Of a stretch of 64,000 nucleotides of DNA, positions 37,673 to 49,675 are shown one piece after another. The notes under the pieces were generated by a model that made no database searches, was not told the origin of the DNA, and was given only the letters and a program-made list of their open reading frames with translations. Origin of the DNA: Chrysoperla carnea (taxonomy: Eukaryota; Arthropoda; Insecta; Neuroptera; Chrysopidae). The translations under genes were made by a program, and so were the position numbers. Position 1 is the first letter of the stretch. The number at the start of each line of letters is the position of its first letter. The stretch is from positions 22,080,001 to 22,144,000 of the forward strand of contig NC_058339.1 in NCBI RefSeq assembly GCF_905475395.1, given 5' to 3'.

Positions 37673-40671
37673 TTTATATTAAAATAACGCTAATTTTATT
37701 TATTTCTTTAAGAAAAATGAGATCTACGATGGATGGATTGGCTATTGTCTGAAGATCACTCAGTTTGTTTACTATGCATGCTATCGACCGTAACGCAGCA
37801 ATAATAATCCTACTCGTATATAAGGATGTTTATCAATAATCCTACACCGAAATATTGTAATATCCTACACAATATACATGTGGTAAATGCGTTGTTACAT
37901 ATAGGGCTTCATCACCATCTGAGTAACTATTACAAGACAATATTACGACACAACATTGGCAATGGAGAAACGTCCGTGACTATTTAGAAAATGTTCAAGC
38001 TATAAATGTTCTGCTTCATTCGTAAAGTTCGCAGCTGTACTTATATACAGAGGACAATAATAGTCCTGTAATAGTGTATATAAGAGAAACATTAGAACCG
38101 ATGGTTTGTTACTTCATTGGTCAGTCAGTCAGTCAGTTAGTCTATCTAACCATCCGTTCAGTGTTTGTCTATCACATTTTGTGTCAGTTAGTTGTTAGTC
38201 AGTCAGTCATATTCTAGTACTAATAATAAAGTGATTTTCTCTGGACATCTAGTTTTGTGTTATATTACAAGCATATTAGCTTTTGTCCATATTATACGTT
38301 ACAACATATCTTTATTAGTGAAATATTATATAACGAGAATGTCTTTTACTTTGCTCAAGTAATAATATCTAATATCACAAAATAGACAACACTAAAAGTA
38401 TACACTAACTATACATACAGAACACATGCTAGACCGTAAAATGATGAAACTTCAGAGGCTGGAAAGTTGTAACTAGAATGCGGGAAAGTGGCAAGGTTTC
38501 CACGTGGCTGGCAGATTGAAATATTTGACCAGTAAAGTGATGAAAAATGCTGAGGCATTGAACGATATTTGCACGGCGAATTTGTGAACTCATGTCTCGG
38601 TCGCGGTAGTTTATCAATTATAATTAAGAGGTCGGTCTTTGCGTGGATGAGAACACGCAATCTATGCTCGTGTGGATAAAAGTTGCCTGCGGACAAATTA
38701 CTAATCATCAGCGAATCTTGTTTCCTCCACCCTTGCGAAACGATAGACTTAAAAGTAACAAAAGTGTTGAAATCAAAATATTTTTTTCAAAAAAAGCATT
38801 TTTCTGTGTTTTAGAAGTTTTTGCTAATGGAAAGTATGAAAGTGGCGATTATGATTCATAAAAAATATTTTTGCTTTAGAAAGGATAGAAATTTGAATGG
38901 CTGTTCAGTTTCATGCCTAAAAAATTTTTCGTGGGCAAAATTTCCATTGCTGGAACTTAAAACCCAGAAAATTTTGAACTTCGTGAAAGCTTAAAACTTA
39001 TTAATGTTCTAATTAAATGGAAAAATGCAAAAATCATAATGTCCTACTCTCGGACAATCGACATCTTTCGAAAGTAAAAATAACTTGTGCATCACCTTCT
39101 TATTTCACTTCAATAAATGTGGTCCAGAATAAATATTCCTAAATTAAAAAAAGAAAATGTCCGACAATGAAAATATTCGCCGAACAAAAAAAGTTTAAAA
39201 AGCACGATCATGACAACATCTTCGCAAATTTCTGTCCTTTCTAAAATGAGTTGCCAAAATGTACCATAGCTTTTGACCTAATAGCTTAAGGTCGTTGAAT
39301 AAAGAAGTAAGATTAAGGGCCCGAATTGAGAAAAACAAATTTTTCAAAAAGAGTAACAAAAGTTTGTCACTAGCTAACGGTATACTTACTGGTATCTTAT
39401 CCCAAACATGACTGTACACACATTTTATACATAAATATTGAAATATTAAATTATTTCTCTATGTTTTCCCATTTATTTTCCCAAAATTATTTCTAATGTC
39501 CTGTTTGGAAGTCACGTTCACGTATATTATACCATAAGAAATATAACAAATAATCTGAATTAATTGCTTAAATACTATAGTAAATGATGAGTTCTACGTC
39601 AGTTAGGGTTATTATTTCTTAGTAATATTGATATTTTACCGAGACTTCAATATAAAAAAGCCATATCATTTCAGGAAAATGTAGAAAATTATTTGGAAGC
39701 ACACATTTTTAATAACTTTCTGGATACTGACAAAAATTAGATGCTAATTTTAACAAAAGGAAATGTTTAAAGCTATAACAGCTTATAGTAAGAATACACT
39801 TCATGCGGTTTGTGAACTAACTTACAACATAAATTGTTCACAATAAAAGTATTGTTATTTATGTAAAATTTTTTGTTGATCAATGGATCCCTTTATTTGG
39901 TCTTAAAAGAGATTGAATTCGAAAATTGTGACTGCTGAAAGTAATAAATAAATGTAAATTGAAGTTTATTGCTGCAAACAACCAATCTGAGTCTTAAAAC
40001 TAAAAAAACAATATATGATATTTAAAAGCTTTATATATCGATAATGCTTTTTGAAATATCGACTAGCGATGTTTTTGGATGGATATTGTATTACCTTAAA
40101 AACCTGAGCCTACCTTTATAACTTATTTAAAAAAAAAAAGTTTAAATAAATCACATTAATTGGTTTTGAAATTTCTGAGGCAGTCGTTATTACAAGAGGA
40201 ATGATTGCACAGATTACTAAACTCACTTTTATCAACGAAAAAGCAAACAAAAATAATTTTGAAAATTTCATCATTATGTGCTCACGGTCTATCACAGCAA
40301 ATTGTTTCAAAAAATTAATGGTTCTTTTATTAAAAGTACACACAAATATGATTCTATAAGTAAATTGAATCCTTCCATTTTTAAATGCGTATATCAAACA
40401 AAGTAGGAAATCATAATTTATAATTTCCTTGACGTCTGATAATAAACAAAAATTGTTTTCCGTATTTCAATGTCTTATCAAATATAATACGTTTTCTTTA
40501 ACATGTTGGTACGGAATTTACTGGAAAAAAACAAAATTGTACCACATTATCTATATGCGTTAAACACGCTTTTGAAGACGATAGTCGAGGATTCAAAATG
40601 ACTGCAGACCAAATAGACCATTTTTACTTGCATATGTTATCCCACATGACAATATCTATGCAATATGTAAA
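37673..40671. other. noncoding stretch with a less AT-rich island
   Basis: GTCA-rich tandem runs lie at about 38119-38140 and 38199-38210. The following 38390-38750 block is clearly richer in G and C and carries overlapping frames on both strands (minus 38409-38708 and 38429-38617, plus 38643-38861). None is recognisable; it could be a transcribed noncoding exon or a decayed element. Confidence 0.4.
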
Positions 40672-41208
40672 CCATCTCGTTAGCCATTATCATATATCAA
40701 GTAAGAAGGGTATTTATGGATGTTCTTATGTATAAGACAAAGAAACAGACAATTTATTGTGTGTGATCACCATAGAAGTAATAACATAGAACCGTAATGT
40801 TGCCATCCAAGCGATTGATCGTTATAGAGAGAGAAAAAAAAGTACGCGTATAGCTGTCTGCGTCTATCTTATATTACCTTTATGAAATACACAGGCATGC
40901 ACTAGTTTATAATAATTCAAAATATTAATATTCAAGCTTTGTCAGGCTGCGAGAGAAAGAAGGAAGACGGTCTGATCCCTTTTTTTGGTCTCGTTTTTAA
41001 CGGACAATAGTCTCTTTAAGCATCTATGTTATATAACCTCTTTGGTGTTGACTTAAGTCAGCGAGCGAACAATTAATAATTGATGCCGCGCGCATTATGA
41101 TTGCGCTCGCATCACATACAATAAATAGTCTGTTTCTTTGTCTTATACACAAGAACGTCCATAAAAACTCTTCTTACTTCATATATTATAATGGCTATTG
41201 AGATGCTC
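40672..41208. mobile_element. inverted-repeat element with ~90-bp ends
   Basis: The left end (CATCTCGTTAGCCATTAT, GTAAGAAGGGTATTTATGG, ATAAGACAAAGAAACAGAC) is matched in reverse complement by 41112-41208. Arms are about 90 bp and about 85-90% identical. The middle includes GCATTATGATTGCGCTCGC. There is no transposase, and no clear target duplication could be fixed. Confidence 0.8.
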
Positions 41209-41224
41209 TACAAACAGTATATAG

Positions 41225-41345
41225 TATAAAAGGTCGCCCACCAACTCTGTCTGTCTGTTTATCCACTAGTTCCTTCTAAACCACGTAACGGATTTTTTAT
41301 TTTATAATTTCGGGAGGTAAGTATAGAGTTTTATGGTAAACGTAA
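41225..41345 (+). repeat. dispersed repeat fragment (CTGTCTGTCTGTTTATCC)
   Basis: Short 5' fragment of the family at 5315 and 36955, containing ACCACGTAACGGATTTTTT. It is truncated after about 120 bp. Confidence 0.55.
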
Positions 41346-44129
41346 CAGTAAAAAATGTAGCACAAAGAAAACATCGACGCAGCAGTGAAATTATTTGAAA
41401 AAATGTAGAATTGTAATAGGTATACTACTTATTTTACAAACATATTATTATTACATGCATATTTTACACTATGCTATTGAATTTTGACAATTTCAAGATA
41501 AATTATAGCTGTCTTGAGATAATTAAATTTAAACATTTTTCAATTGAAGCCTGTCATAAAAATGTTACAACTTATTTAAAAATATACTGTTTTACATATT
41601 CTAGCTACAAAAACAATAACAGTGACTTGTAATAATTTTTTTAAACAAATTTAAATTTTATTGAAAAATATACGAAAAAATTGATTTTAACGAAATTTCT
41701 GATAACAACTTTTAAACGAAAAATTTACTAGAAAAAGTTGGTTTTATATTATTTGAAATTTATTATTTTATTAGCTTTTTGATATATGGTTTCTGTATTC
41801 GCCACGTAAATCAAAACTAAAAATTGAATACCTAATATGTAAAAATTTAGCATTAAAATTCATTTTACTAGAATTTTTAATGTGGCCATTTTTCCTAAAT
41901 TTCAGATTTTTCCTGTAAGCAGAGTAACTAGACACATACTCGATAATTAAGATAAGAATTTCTCGACCATCTTTAATAAAATTAAAATATCTTTTGCAAA
42001 TCATTTCCATAGTTATTTGAAACTTTAATTGTATGTCGATTTTTTAAACTACTGAACCATTGAACCATTTGTTTCGAAAATACAGCTTGGAATACATACA
42101 GCTGAGAAATACGGAACTCGGTTTAATTGATCATATAATAACTGTTGATTTAACTTCTAAAGGTCATAATCTCGGAGTGTTTTTACTATTATTGTAGCGT
42201 AATTTGTATATTCAGCCATATTTACTAGAATCATTTATTTTCCTTCACTTGCAGAAATTTTAGATAGAAAGTATTGTATTATAGTAACTAATGTTGTTAC
42301 GAGTTTGTAAAATTTCTATAATAAACTACAAACAAAACTACATGTTTAGAATAAAATGCAGCATTTCAGCATTGTTTTTACTCATCTCCTACACGGGCTA
42401 TACATAGACCCCTCCATAACATACACAGGTATTATAAACGAAAGGATATATTTAAAATGTAAATGTGTATTTGCCGATTTAAACTAAAATTAAAAGGTGT
42501 TTTCTGAAAGCCCACCACATAATATTATAGAGAATATAACAAAAAAACACAGTTGAAAATGTAGACTATAGAGAAGATCAACTACTGAAACCATATAACA
42601 ACTACCAGCCAACAACTACAACAACTCGACTGCACTCATGTAGGTAGTTTGAACAAACGAACATCGACTGTTTTATCTACTGACAGATATTTTTAATTAA
42701 ACAAAATAGAAATTCTAATAATTATCATTTTATAGTTTTACAAAAGTTTATTTAAATAGTTATTATTAAAATAATAAACATATCCACAAAATACTTTCTT
42801 GTTTAACAGAGTTTTTTTTGTATGAAGCGATTGTATATGTTTTGTAAAACTAATTTTCTCCCCTTTTATTAAAATCAAAAATAAACATTTTGTATTCTAT
42901 AAAGGTATTATCCATTCTTGTAAAATACTGCATAGGTAATTAATCCAAAATTTATTTAGAAGTATATTTTTAATAAAAGTTTAATTTTATTTATTTGCTA
43001 GGGACGACTAAGATAAAAACACTTTGGTTTGGTACTCAAAACACTTTAATAAAAAACTCTCCAACAAAAAAGAGGTAATAAATTTGGGAGAATATCAATT
43101 TCCACTTTTCATGGCTGTTATTTAAAATTATTGAAAGCTCATGTTCAGAGTTTATAGAATCAGCTCTTTCCCTAGACATACTGGGCTTCCAGATTATGTA
43201 AGGAACATGTGTCCAAAAAAACTCTCCTTCAGAGCTGTAGATATTTAGGATGTAGACACTTTGCATAGGATGTTGGAAACTTTGCATAGGGTACAATAAT
43301 AGTTGTATGTTTTTTCAAAAAAAAAAATTTGTAGGTATTTAAAGTTTTGCTCTATCTTTAATAGATTGCGAGATTCAGCAAAACTTTTAAAGAACTCTAA
43401 ATGTAACAAGCCATTAAAACAAAACTGTAAACAGCTAGTTTTTATTTCGAGATCCTAAAAATCACCAGATCTGTTGCCCACTGAGTCCTCGAAATAGTTC
43501 ACCATAAGAAGTGCATTTACGAAGATTAAAAAAAAGGAAAGGGACAAATGTTTATGAAAGAGCACCAGAGGGGGGGAGGCACCAAGTTCAGTACCGAAGA
43601 CCAAACAAAACGTGTCTATTTATAGATTTAGCCCACTGAGTCGTGTAATATTTTTATCGTTGTTATTAAAAAATACACTGTTTAAGCTGAATTATATTTT
43701 AAAATATTATATCAAAAGTAAAAATACAAAAAATAAAATTATAAAGAAAAGTGGTTTGCTTAGCGGCAATGTCGAGGGTTATAAGTTCGAGGTCAGGCGT
43801 GAATATATAAAGTTAATAGTAGTTTAAGCTTCCAAAATTTTATAGTAAATACGTGCATTATGACTTATTACGAAATAAATTTAATACGATAAAACTTTAT
43901 TTTTTCATCAAAGTTAATTAATGGAAGCATAATCGTTGCAAGTCGCGAAAAATATGGCATTTTCTCTCATTTCAGAAAGTTTTCCTAGCTGCAAATATGA
44001 CAGTGAATTCCTATTACAGAAAATATAAGCATAGAAGCAAAGAAATTAAGCATTTTAATCTGTCACTAGCTTACGACCTACTACTTATTTCTTCTCAAAC
44101 ATTCGAAGCTGATTCTTTTCATATTATGT
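41346..44129. other. noncoding stretch
   Basis: About 2.8 kb without a recognised gene. Unrecognised frames lie at 41771-42010 and 43036-43296 (minus) and 43612-43827 (plus). A G-run occurs near 43569. Confidence 0.4.
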
Positions 44130-44725
44130 ATATATGAAATATATCTAGGTATATTAAGTTTAGTCCCAAGATTGTAACGCTTCAATCAATATTTTCAATC
44201 AAACAAAATTTTGGTACAGGTGTTCATAAAATCACCTAATTAGTCGCTTTCCGGTTGTCTGTCCGTGTGTCCGACCGCCTGTCCGTAGCACGATAACTAA
44301 AAAACTAAAAGAGGTATCAAGCTGAAATTTTTATAGCGCACTTAGAACGTAAAAAGTGAGATTGAGTTTGTAAATGAGCAATATAGGTCAATTGGGTCTT
44401 GGGTCTGTAGGACCCATCTTGTAAACCGTTAGAGATAGAATAAAAGTTTAAATGTAAAAATGTTTCTTTTAAAAAAATTAACAACTTTTGATTGAAACAT
44501 TTTTTGTAAACATCACTGTTTACCAACGAGGACACAAATTAGTTGCAAATTTTATAGTATATATTAAATGGGAATATCAGTTATGAATGTATGATTATCT
44601 AAAAGTGAGTATCTTTCTTTACTTACGAGACGTTAAAAAGCAAACGATTGCATCATCAAAACTGTCTATATACATGGTATGTAAACAATTAACTCAGTCA
44701 ATTGTTTATTTTCTCTTGTTTTTAT
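44130..44725 (-). repeat. dispersed repeat, inverted copy of the 11.8-kb family
   Basis: Reverse complement of 11755-12290: AAGTTTAGTCCCAAGATTG, GGTGTTCATAAAATCACC, the stutter GTCTGTCCGTGTGTCCG, CTTGTAAACCGTTAGAG and AATTAACTCAGTCAATTG at the far end. The minus frame at 44317-44535 is a shadow. Confidence 0.75.
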
Positions 44726-45689
44726 ATACATACAAATCGTAAATACATTTTGTTTGAATGATCTGTTTATATCAGACCGTATCGAGCTTAAATTAACATT
44801 TTAAACATAATTCCTATGTAATTCAACTTGTACGAAAGCTACCAAAAACTTATGTTATATTATTATGTGATTGTGGACGAAAAGTTGTACAAATACTCTT
44901 GAATACAACATGTATATAGCAACAGACGAGCAGACAGACAGATAGACTGGCAGATAGAAAAACGAACAGACAATTTGTATACATATAAACTAAAAGCAGC
45001 ACGCGAACAGGAATAAAGTATCAACTAAACTTTATATTATATATGATGGTAGTAAAAGCACCAAGCGATGATATCAACAGGTGGCTCATAAAGTAGATAT
45101 TCTCGAATATCACATAAAGTGAACGCGGACCGAATGAATGCTTGTTGTATTACTCTGGGTACTGGAACTGGGTATATATAGTATATAGCAGAGTAGATTG
45201 ATAGACTGTAAGCTTCCAACCATTAGTTAACTGAACCGCATATACTCTCTAGTCATCGTTGTTGAGCTTTAAACTAAATCAAACAGCCGACAAACTTCTG
45301 TCACAGTCAATGTAAATACATTCATACCATGGCATATACTAGCATTACATTACATTTATATGTATAATGTTTATAGAATGGTAGGGTAAGATGTGGTATC
45401 CCAGGATACATTAGTTTCTCAAGCAGTTAGAATGATTATTTTAAGCAGTTTTAAATCTTTTATTTAACAGCAGTGACCTATCGAATAACTAGACCGTTAA
45501 AAGAGTGAATTGTGAATGACATCTAAGTAGGTCCGTAACTAGGGCGTGGCAAAGGAGGCACCCGCCACCGGCGATAAAAAATTGAGGCGCAAAACAAAAA
45601 GTATGTTTTATACGTAAACCAAAAAGTTATTAAAAAACCATGTAAGAGGCACTCATTAATTTACAATATTATAAGAATCATAATCTGGT
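44726..45689. other. noncoding stretch
   Basis: Contains an AGACAGACAGATAGAC simple repeat near 44933. No recognised gene. Confidence 0.4.
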
Positions 45690-46425
45690 GATAGAGCAAA
45701 ATTGGACAAGGACAAGGACAAGGACTCCACATTCTTGAAACCTATTAGAGCTAGGTTAATTTTGATCTCAAATTTGAAAAGTATGGCCTAAATTTAGTAG
45801 AATTACATACTTGGTTTATCAAAATTGGATAAAATTTGAATGTGATAGAGCAAAATTAAATTTTTTGGATTCTGATGACGTCATCAGGTTAAAAAATTTG
45901 ACTTTTTTGATAACACAGGAAAATTTTATCCGATCTTATTGGAATTTTTTTTGAAACCCACTAATTATGGGTCCTTCTTTTCAGCTGGGTTGTCAGTTTT
46001 TTGCTAGCTATCACTTATGTGCTTCATTCCGGGACCAGGACTCGACATTCATGAAACCTATTAGAGCAAGGTTAATTTTGATCATAAATTTGAAAAGTAT
46101 GACCCAAATTTAGTAGGATTACATACTTGAGTTATCAAAATTGTATAAAATTTGGATGTGATAGAGCAAAATTAAATTTTTTGGATTCTGATGACGTCAT
46201 AAAGTTAAAAAATTCGATTTTTTTGATAACACAGGAAAATTTTATCCGATCTTACTGGAATTTTTTTTGTAACCCACTAAATTTGAGTCATTCTTTTCAG
46301 CTGTGATGCCCGTTTTTTGCTAGCTATCGCTTATGTGGTTAATTCCGGGACCAGGACTCGACATTCTTGAAACCTATTAGACCTAGGTTAATTTTGATCA
46401 TAAATTTGAAAAGTATACATAAACA
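45690..46425 (+). repeat. 316-bp tandem repeat, locus 2
   Basis: AGGACTC followed by CACATTCTTG/GACATTC recurs at 45721, 46037 and 46353, exactly 316 bp apart, giving a little over two units. Contains the CRE-like palindrome TGATGACGTCATCA at about 45877-45890. Matches 32636-33090. Confidence 0.85.
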
Positions 46426-47164
46426 TATTGTACCATGGATCACAAGCTTTAATCGACATTTAATTGTAAATTTAAATCCCCGGCACTATACTCTCCCCTA
46501 ATATATACACAAACATAATAAAGCATTTACAAACGTTTCATAAAATATTATTATTACAAACATAATCATTTCACTCACTACAGTCTTTATCTCCATGTTT
46601 GGTTAAGGTGGTTCATCAACTGTCATCAAATACAAATTGTAACCATCATTTCTCACTCTATCATTATGTTACCATTATCTTACATAATCTGTTTTATGAA
46701 TTTAAAATAGTTTTTTAAACTTTTTTGGCGTTCTTTCTAAAGCAAATTAAGGTAGTTGCGTCATTAAAGCAAAATCTTAAGGAATAGACTTTGGCCCCAT
46801 AATGAAACGATATATCCATCGGTTTTTGGTCTATGTTTTTAAAGATTGAAAAAGTTTAAAAAATTAATTTCTACAGTTACAAATTCAAATTTCTTTATTA
46901 TTAAGCTTACCCTTATCAATCCTCAAAAAATTATACAAAATAATAGTGGAAATTCCGCTTCGTTATAGGTTTACGGTCTAAAACCAAACCAAATTTATAT
47001 TTCGTACCTTTTCGAATTCCGTTATGTATACGTTACCTACTCTTAATATACTTCATACAAGTTTAGATTATTCAGGCACCAATCAACGTAATTGTAAAAT
47101 TTCATGAGATTTGCAAACCAGCGTAATAAAAGTTTATTATTTGCAGCTATAAGTTCATTACTAA
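46426..47164. other. noncoding stretch upstream of the tRNA pair
   Basis: Nothing recognised. Confidence 0.4.
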
Positions 47165-47243
47165 CATCTTCTTAGCTAAGGAAACAGAGCGCTAATCTTG
47201 TAAATCAGCGGTCTTGCGTAACTACTTCTACTCTCACTGGCAG
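47165..47243 (+). pseudogene. decayed tRNA-Thr-like copy
   Basis: Aligns with the tRNA-Thr gene 90 bp downstream: CTTCTTAGCT for CCTCCTTAGCTC, CAGAGCGCTAATCTTGTAAA for the D and anticodon arms, and TTCTACTCTCAC for the T arm. The anticodon loop CTTGTAA is retained, but stems are broken and an insertion disrupts the variable/T region. Probably a tandem duplicate that died. Confidence 0.65.
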
Positions 47244-47254
47244 CAATTTATATC

Positions 47255-47326
47255 GCCTCCTTAGCTCAGAGGCAGAGCACTGGTCTTGTAAACCAGGGGT
47301 CGTGAGTTCGATTCTCACAGGGGGCA
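47255..47326 (+). tRNA. tRNA-Thr (anticodon TGT)
   Basis: Acceptor stem GCCTCCT (47255-47261) pairs with AGGGGGC (47319-47325) with one G-U pair; discriminator A at 47326. Anticodon stem CTGGT/ACCAG encloses loop CTTGTAA with anticodon TGT at 47287-47289. The T arm carries GTTCGATTC, the B box for RNA polymerase III. No intron. A T6 run at 47329-47334 is the Pol III terminator. Confidence 0.95.
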
Positions 47327-47328
47327 AA

Positions 47329-47334
47329 TTTTTT
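47329..47334 (+). terminator. Pol III T6 terminator of tRNA-Thr
   Basis: Six T residues two bases after the tRNA 3' end, as expected for RNA polymerase III termination. Confidence 0.8.
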
Positions 47335-47683
47335 ATAGCTATGGATACTTAAGAATGAATTTTTGTTGTGGGAACTGAAGTAAATAAATTTTTTGTAAAT
47401 GTATAATACCGTCCAATGGGCTATAGCCTAAGTGTGTCCTTCATGAACAGCCAATATAAGCTAGCCTAGCCCAACCATAATACCGCCCACAGGAATGCTC
47501 AATTTGATTTATATATAAAAAAAGTGTGTTCATGATTGTTCAGTATTAATTAAGTAGCAATATTGAACTCAGTTATGACTTATTAGTCTTATCAATGAAT
47601 GCTTTTACTCCTAAGTCCTCAATAACAGCTCCGATTTTGATGATTTTTTTTCTAAATGACTCTTTTTATATATTACTAGCAGA
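47335..47683. other. noncoding stretch
   Basis: No recognised feature between the tRNA and the next repeat. Confidence 0.4.
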
Positions 47684-48220
47684 AACCCGCCCGCTCTGCG
47701 GGGCAATTTCTACTTTTTAAAACAAAGACTATCACGTTATAGCCCTTACTTATCCTCCATTTGTTCACAATTTTATGAATTTTAATTTTTCGGTGGGAAA
47801 CTTTTTTGAAAATTTTACAAAAAATCGAAAAAATTTTTATATCTCCAATTTCGATAAAACTCAGTATATAGGGAAAATTTGACCCAAAAAGTACAAAAAT
47901 CGGGTGCATTTGTTGACTGGTCGAATAGTTTTTGAGATACGGACTAAAATCGATCCAAATATTGCGATATCTCAGAAACTCTGCATCCAATCATTAAATT
48001 AACCCGATTTTTATAATTTTAGGGTCAAAATTAAGCCTTCCACCGAGTTTCATCAAAATCCAAAACGAAATTTTTTTTTCGATTTTCTCGATTTTTTCAA
48101 AGGGGTTAAACCCCTTAAAAAATTGCAAAAAATCGAAAAGAATTTTTTTTCCAATTTCGATAAAACTCAGTATATAAGGTAATTTTGACCCAAAAAGTAC
48201 GAAACTCGGCATGCTTGGGT
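47684..48220 (+). repeat. 305-bp-type repeat, locus 7
   Basis: Starts at CAGAAACCCGCCCGCTCTGC. GACCCAAAAAGTAC occurs near 47881 and again about 304 bp later. The junction AAAGGGGTTAAACCCCTT (near 48097) matches the position of the palindrome in locus 1. Minus frames at 47676-47990, 47994-48212 and 48115-48321 are shadows. Confidence 0.8.
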
Positions 48221-49374
48221 AAGCTCATGAAATCATAATTACATTTCAAAAAAATAAGTTTCGCAATCTTCCACAAGTGCGACTGTAAATTGACCAAAAT
48301 AAAGCTTTTTGCACTGACCACAATTTACGTATTGTTGGGCACTCAAATTCAACTTAAATAAATGAAAATATCCCCGTCAAAAATATATTTTATAATCGTA
48401 GTATAGCAAAGTAGTGCTACAAATTTTATGTTTTGAGTCTTATTAGGGGAGAGCGCTTGCTGGTCGAATATACAGTTTAATTCCAAAGAAAGTGATTTCT
48501 TGCTCTTTAGGCTTTTACATAAGCATGCTTCCCCTGAACTGATTTTCTGAGTAATTTAACAAAAGGTATCATTCTTTTAATCTTTTTTAATAAATATATT
48601 CACAAAATTCCAAAATTGACGCTTTTCCCATAGCACCTAAATTAAAGTTTTCCCAGAGAATGATTCTGTACTTCTAGTTTTAATATTTAATATTATAAAT
48701 AATTTTAAAATTAATGAAAATTTTACTATATTATAAAAAAATATAATTTATTCTTATTTAAAATTAAATTTTTTAAATGAAAATTTAATTATAAATTAAC
48801 GATCATTTTTACTTTTTACTACTTGTTATATAACAAATCCCATAAATATAATATTATCTTTCTCATTTACTTAGGCAAGTCCTTGTTTTCTGTAATATGT
48901 TAACTGATAAATGTAAGTTGACTGGCTGCTTGCTTCAAGCTCTATTCCAATTAATAGAGAGCTTATCTGTGTACTCGACTAGATAGCTGCTCTTCTCCTA
49001 GTTAACTCTTGTGCCGCTCAATGAACATTGTACCGCTGCCAATGAGGCTACTTTATGTCGACTATAACTAGGCCTCAGTCTATATAATAAATATTATTGT
49101 CTGACATTTGGTATCATTTTATGTTATAGAGAAATGTGAAGTAAGGATTTCGTATTTTAATTTCAACTTTTAATTATCATAGTTTATAAAACATTTTGAA
49201 TTTATTCCAAAATTATTTGAATAATGCATTTTTAATTTCTAAATCAAAGAAATGCACGCGAAATTGGCGATTTCGTTGTTAGAAGTAAAACTTGCAGATT
49301 TCAGTTTTTATTAATCTCGATATATTATCGAAAATAAAAATGATTTTTCAAAATATAAAACCGACTTAACAAAA
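48221..49374. other. noncoding stretch
   Basis: No gene recognised; a slightly richer block at 48930-49080 has no known translation. Confidence 0.4.
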
Positions 49375-49675
49375 TACACAAACAAGTGAAATTTACAAAA
49401 TTTGAAAAACTCCCAAGAAATTGTTCGAGTACGAAAACCTAAACTCACACTTGTACGTATCTAAAAACTCTCTCCATTAAATTTCCTTTTTCTTTAGAGC
49501 CTTCTCCAAACTGAACCGATTTTTTAGCTAAGAACACTCCCCATTAAATTACCTTCCAAAAGAAACAAAAACAATCCAAATCAGTTCAACCGTTTACGCA
49601 CTACGATGCCACAAACAGACACACATAGCGTTCAAATTTATAACACCCCCTTTTTTGGTTCGGGGGTTAAAAAGG
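49375..49675 (+). repeat. dispersed repeat with CTACGATGCCACAAAC motif
   Basis: ACTCTCTCCATTAAATTTCC, CAGTTCAACCGTTTACGCAC, CTACGATGCCACAAACAGAC and a TTGGTTCGGGGGTTAAAAA end. Same order of blocks as 11215 and 25560-26196. Confidence 0.7.

Noticed and set aside
38409..38861. Three overlapping frames in the less AT-rich island
   Set aside because: Frames on both strands with no family match; the island is kept as a finding, not as a coding gene.
47676..47990. Similar open frames (SPYLKNYSTSQQM... and FVLFGS...) recurring at 8.2, 31.7, 35.6 and 47.7 kb
   Set aside because: All are translations of the 305-bp repeat arms. The similarity comes from the DNA repeat, there is no start or domain support, and several frames break.
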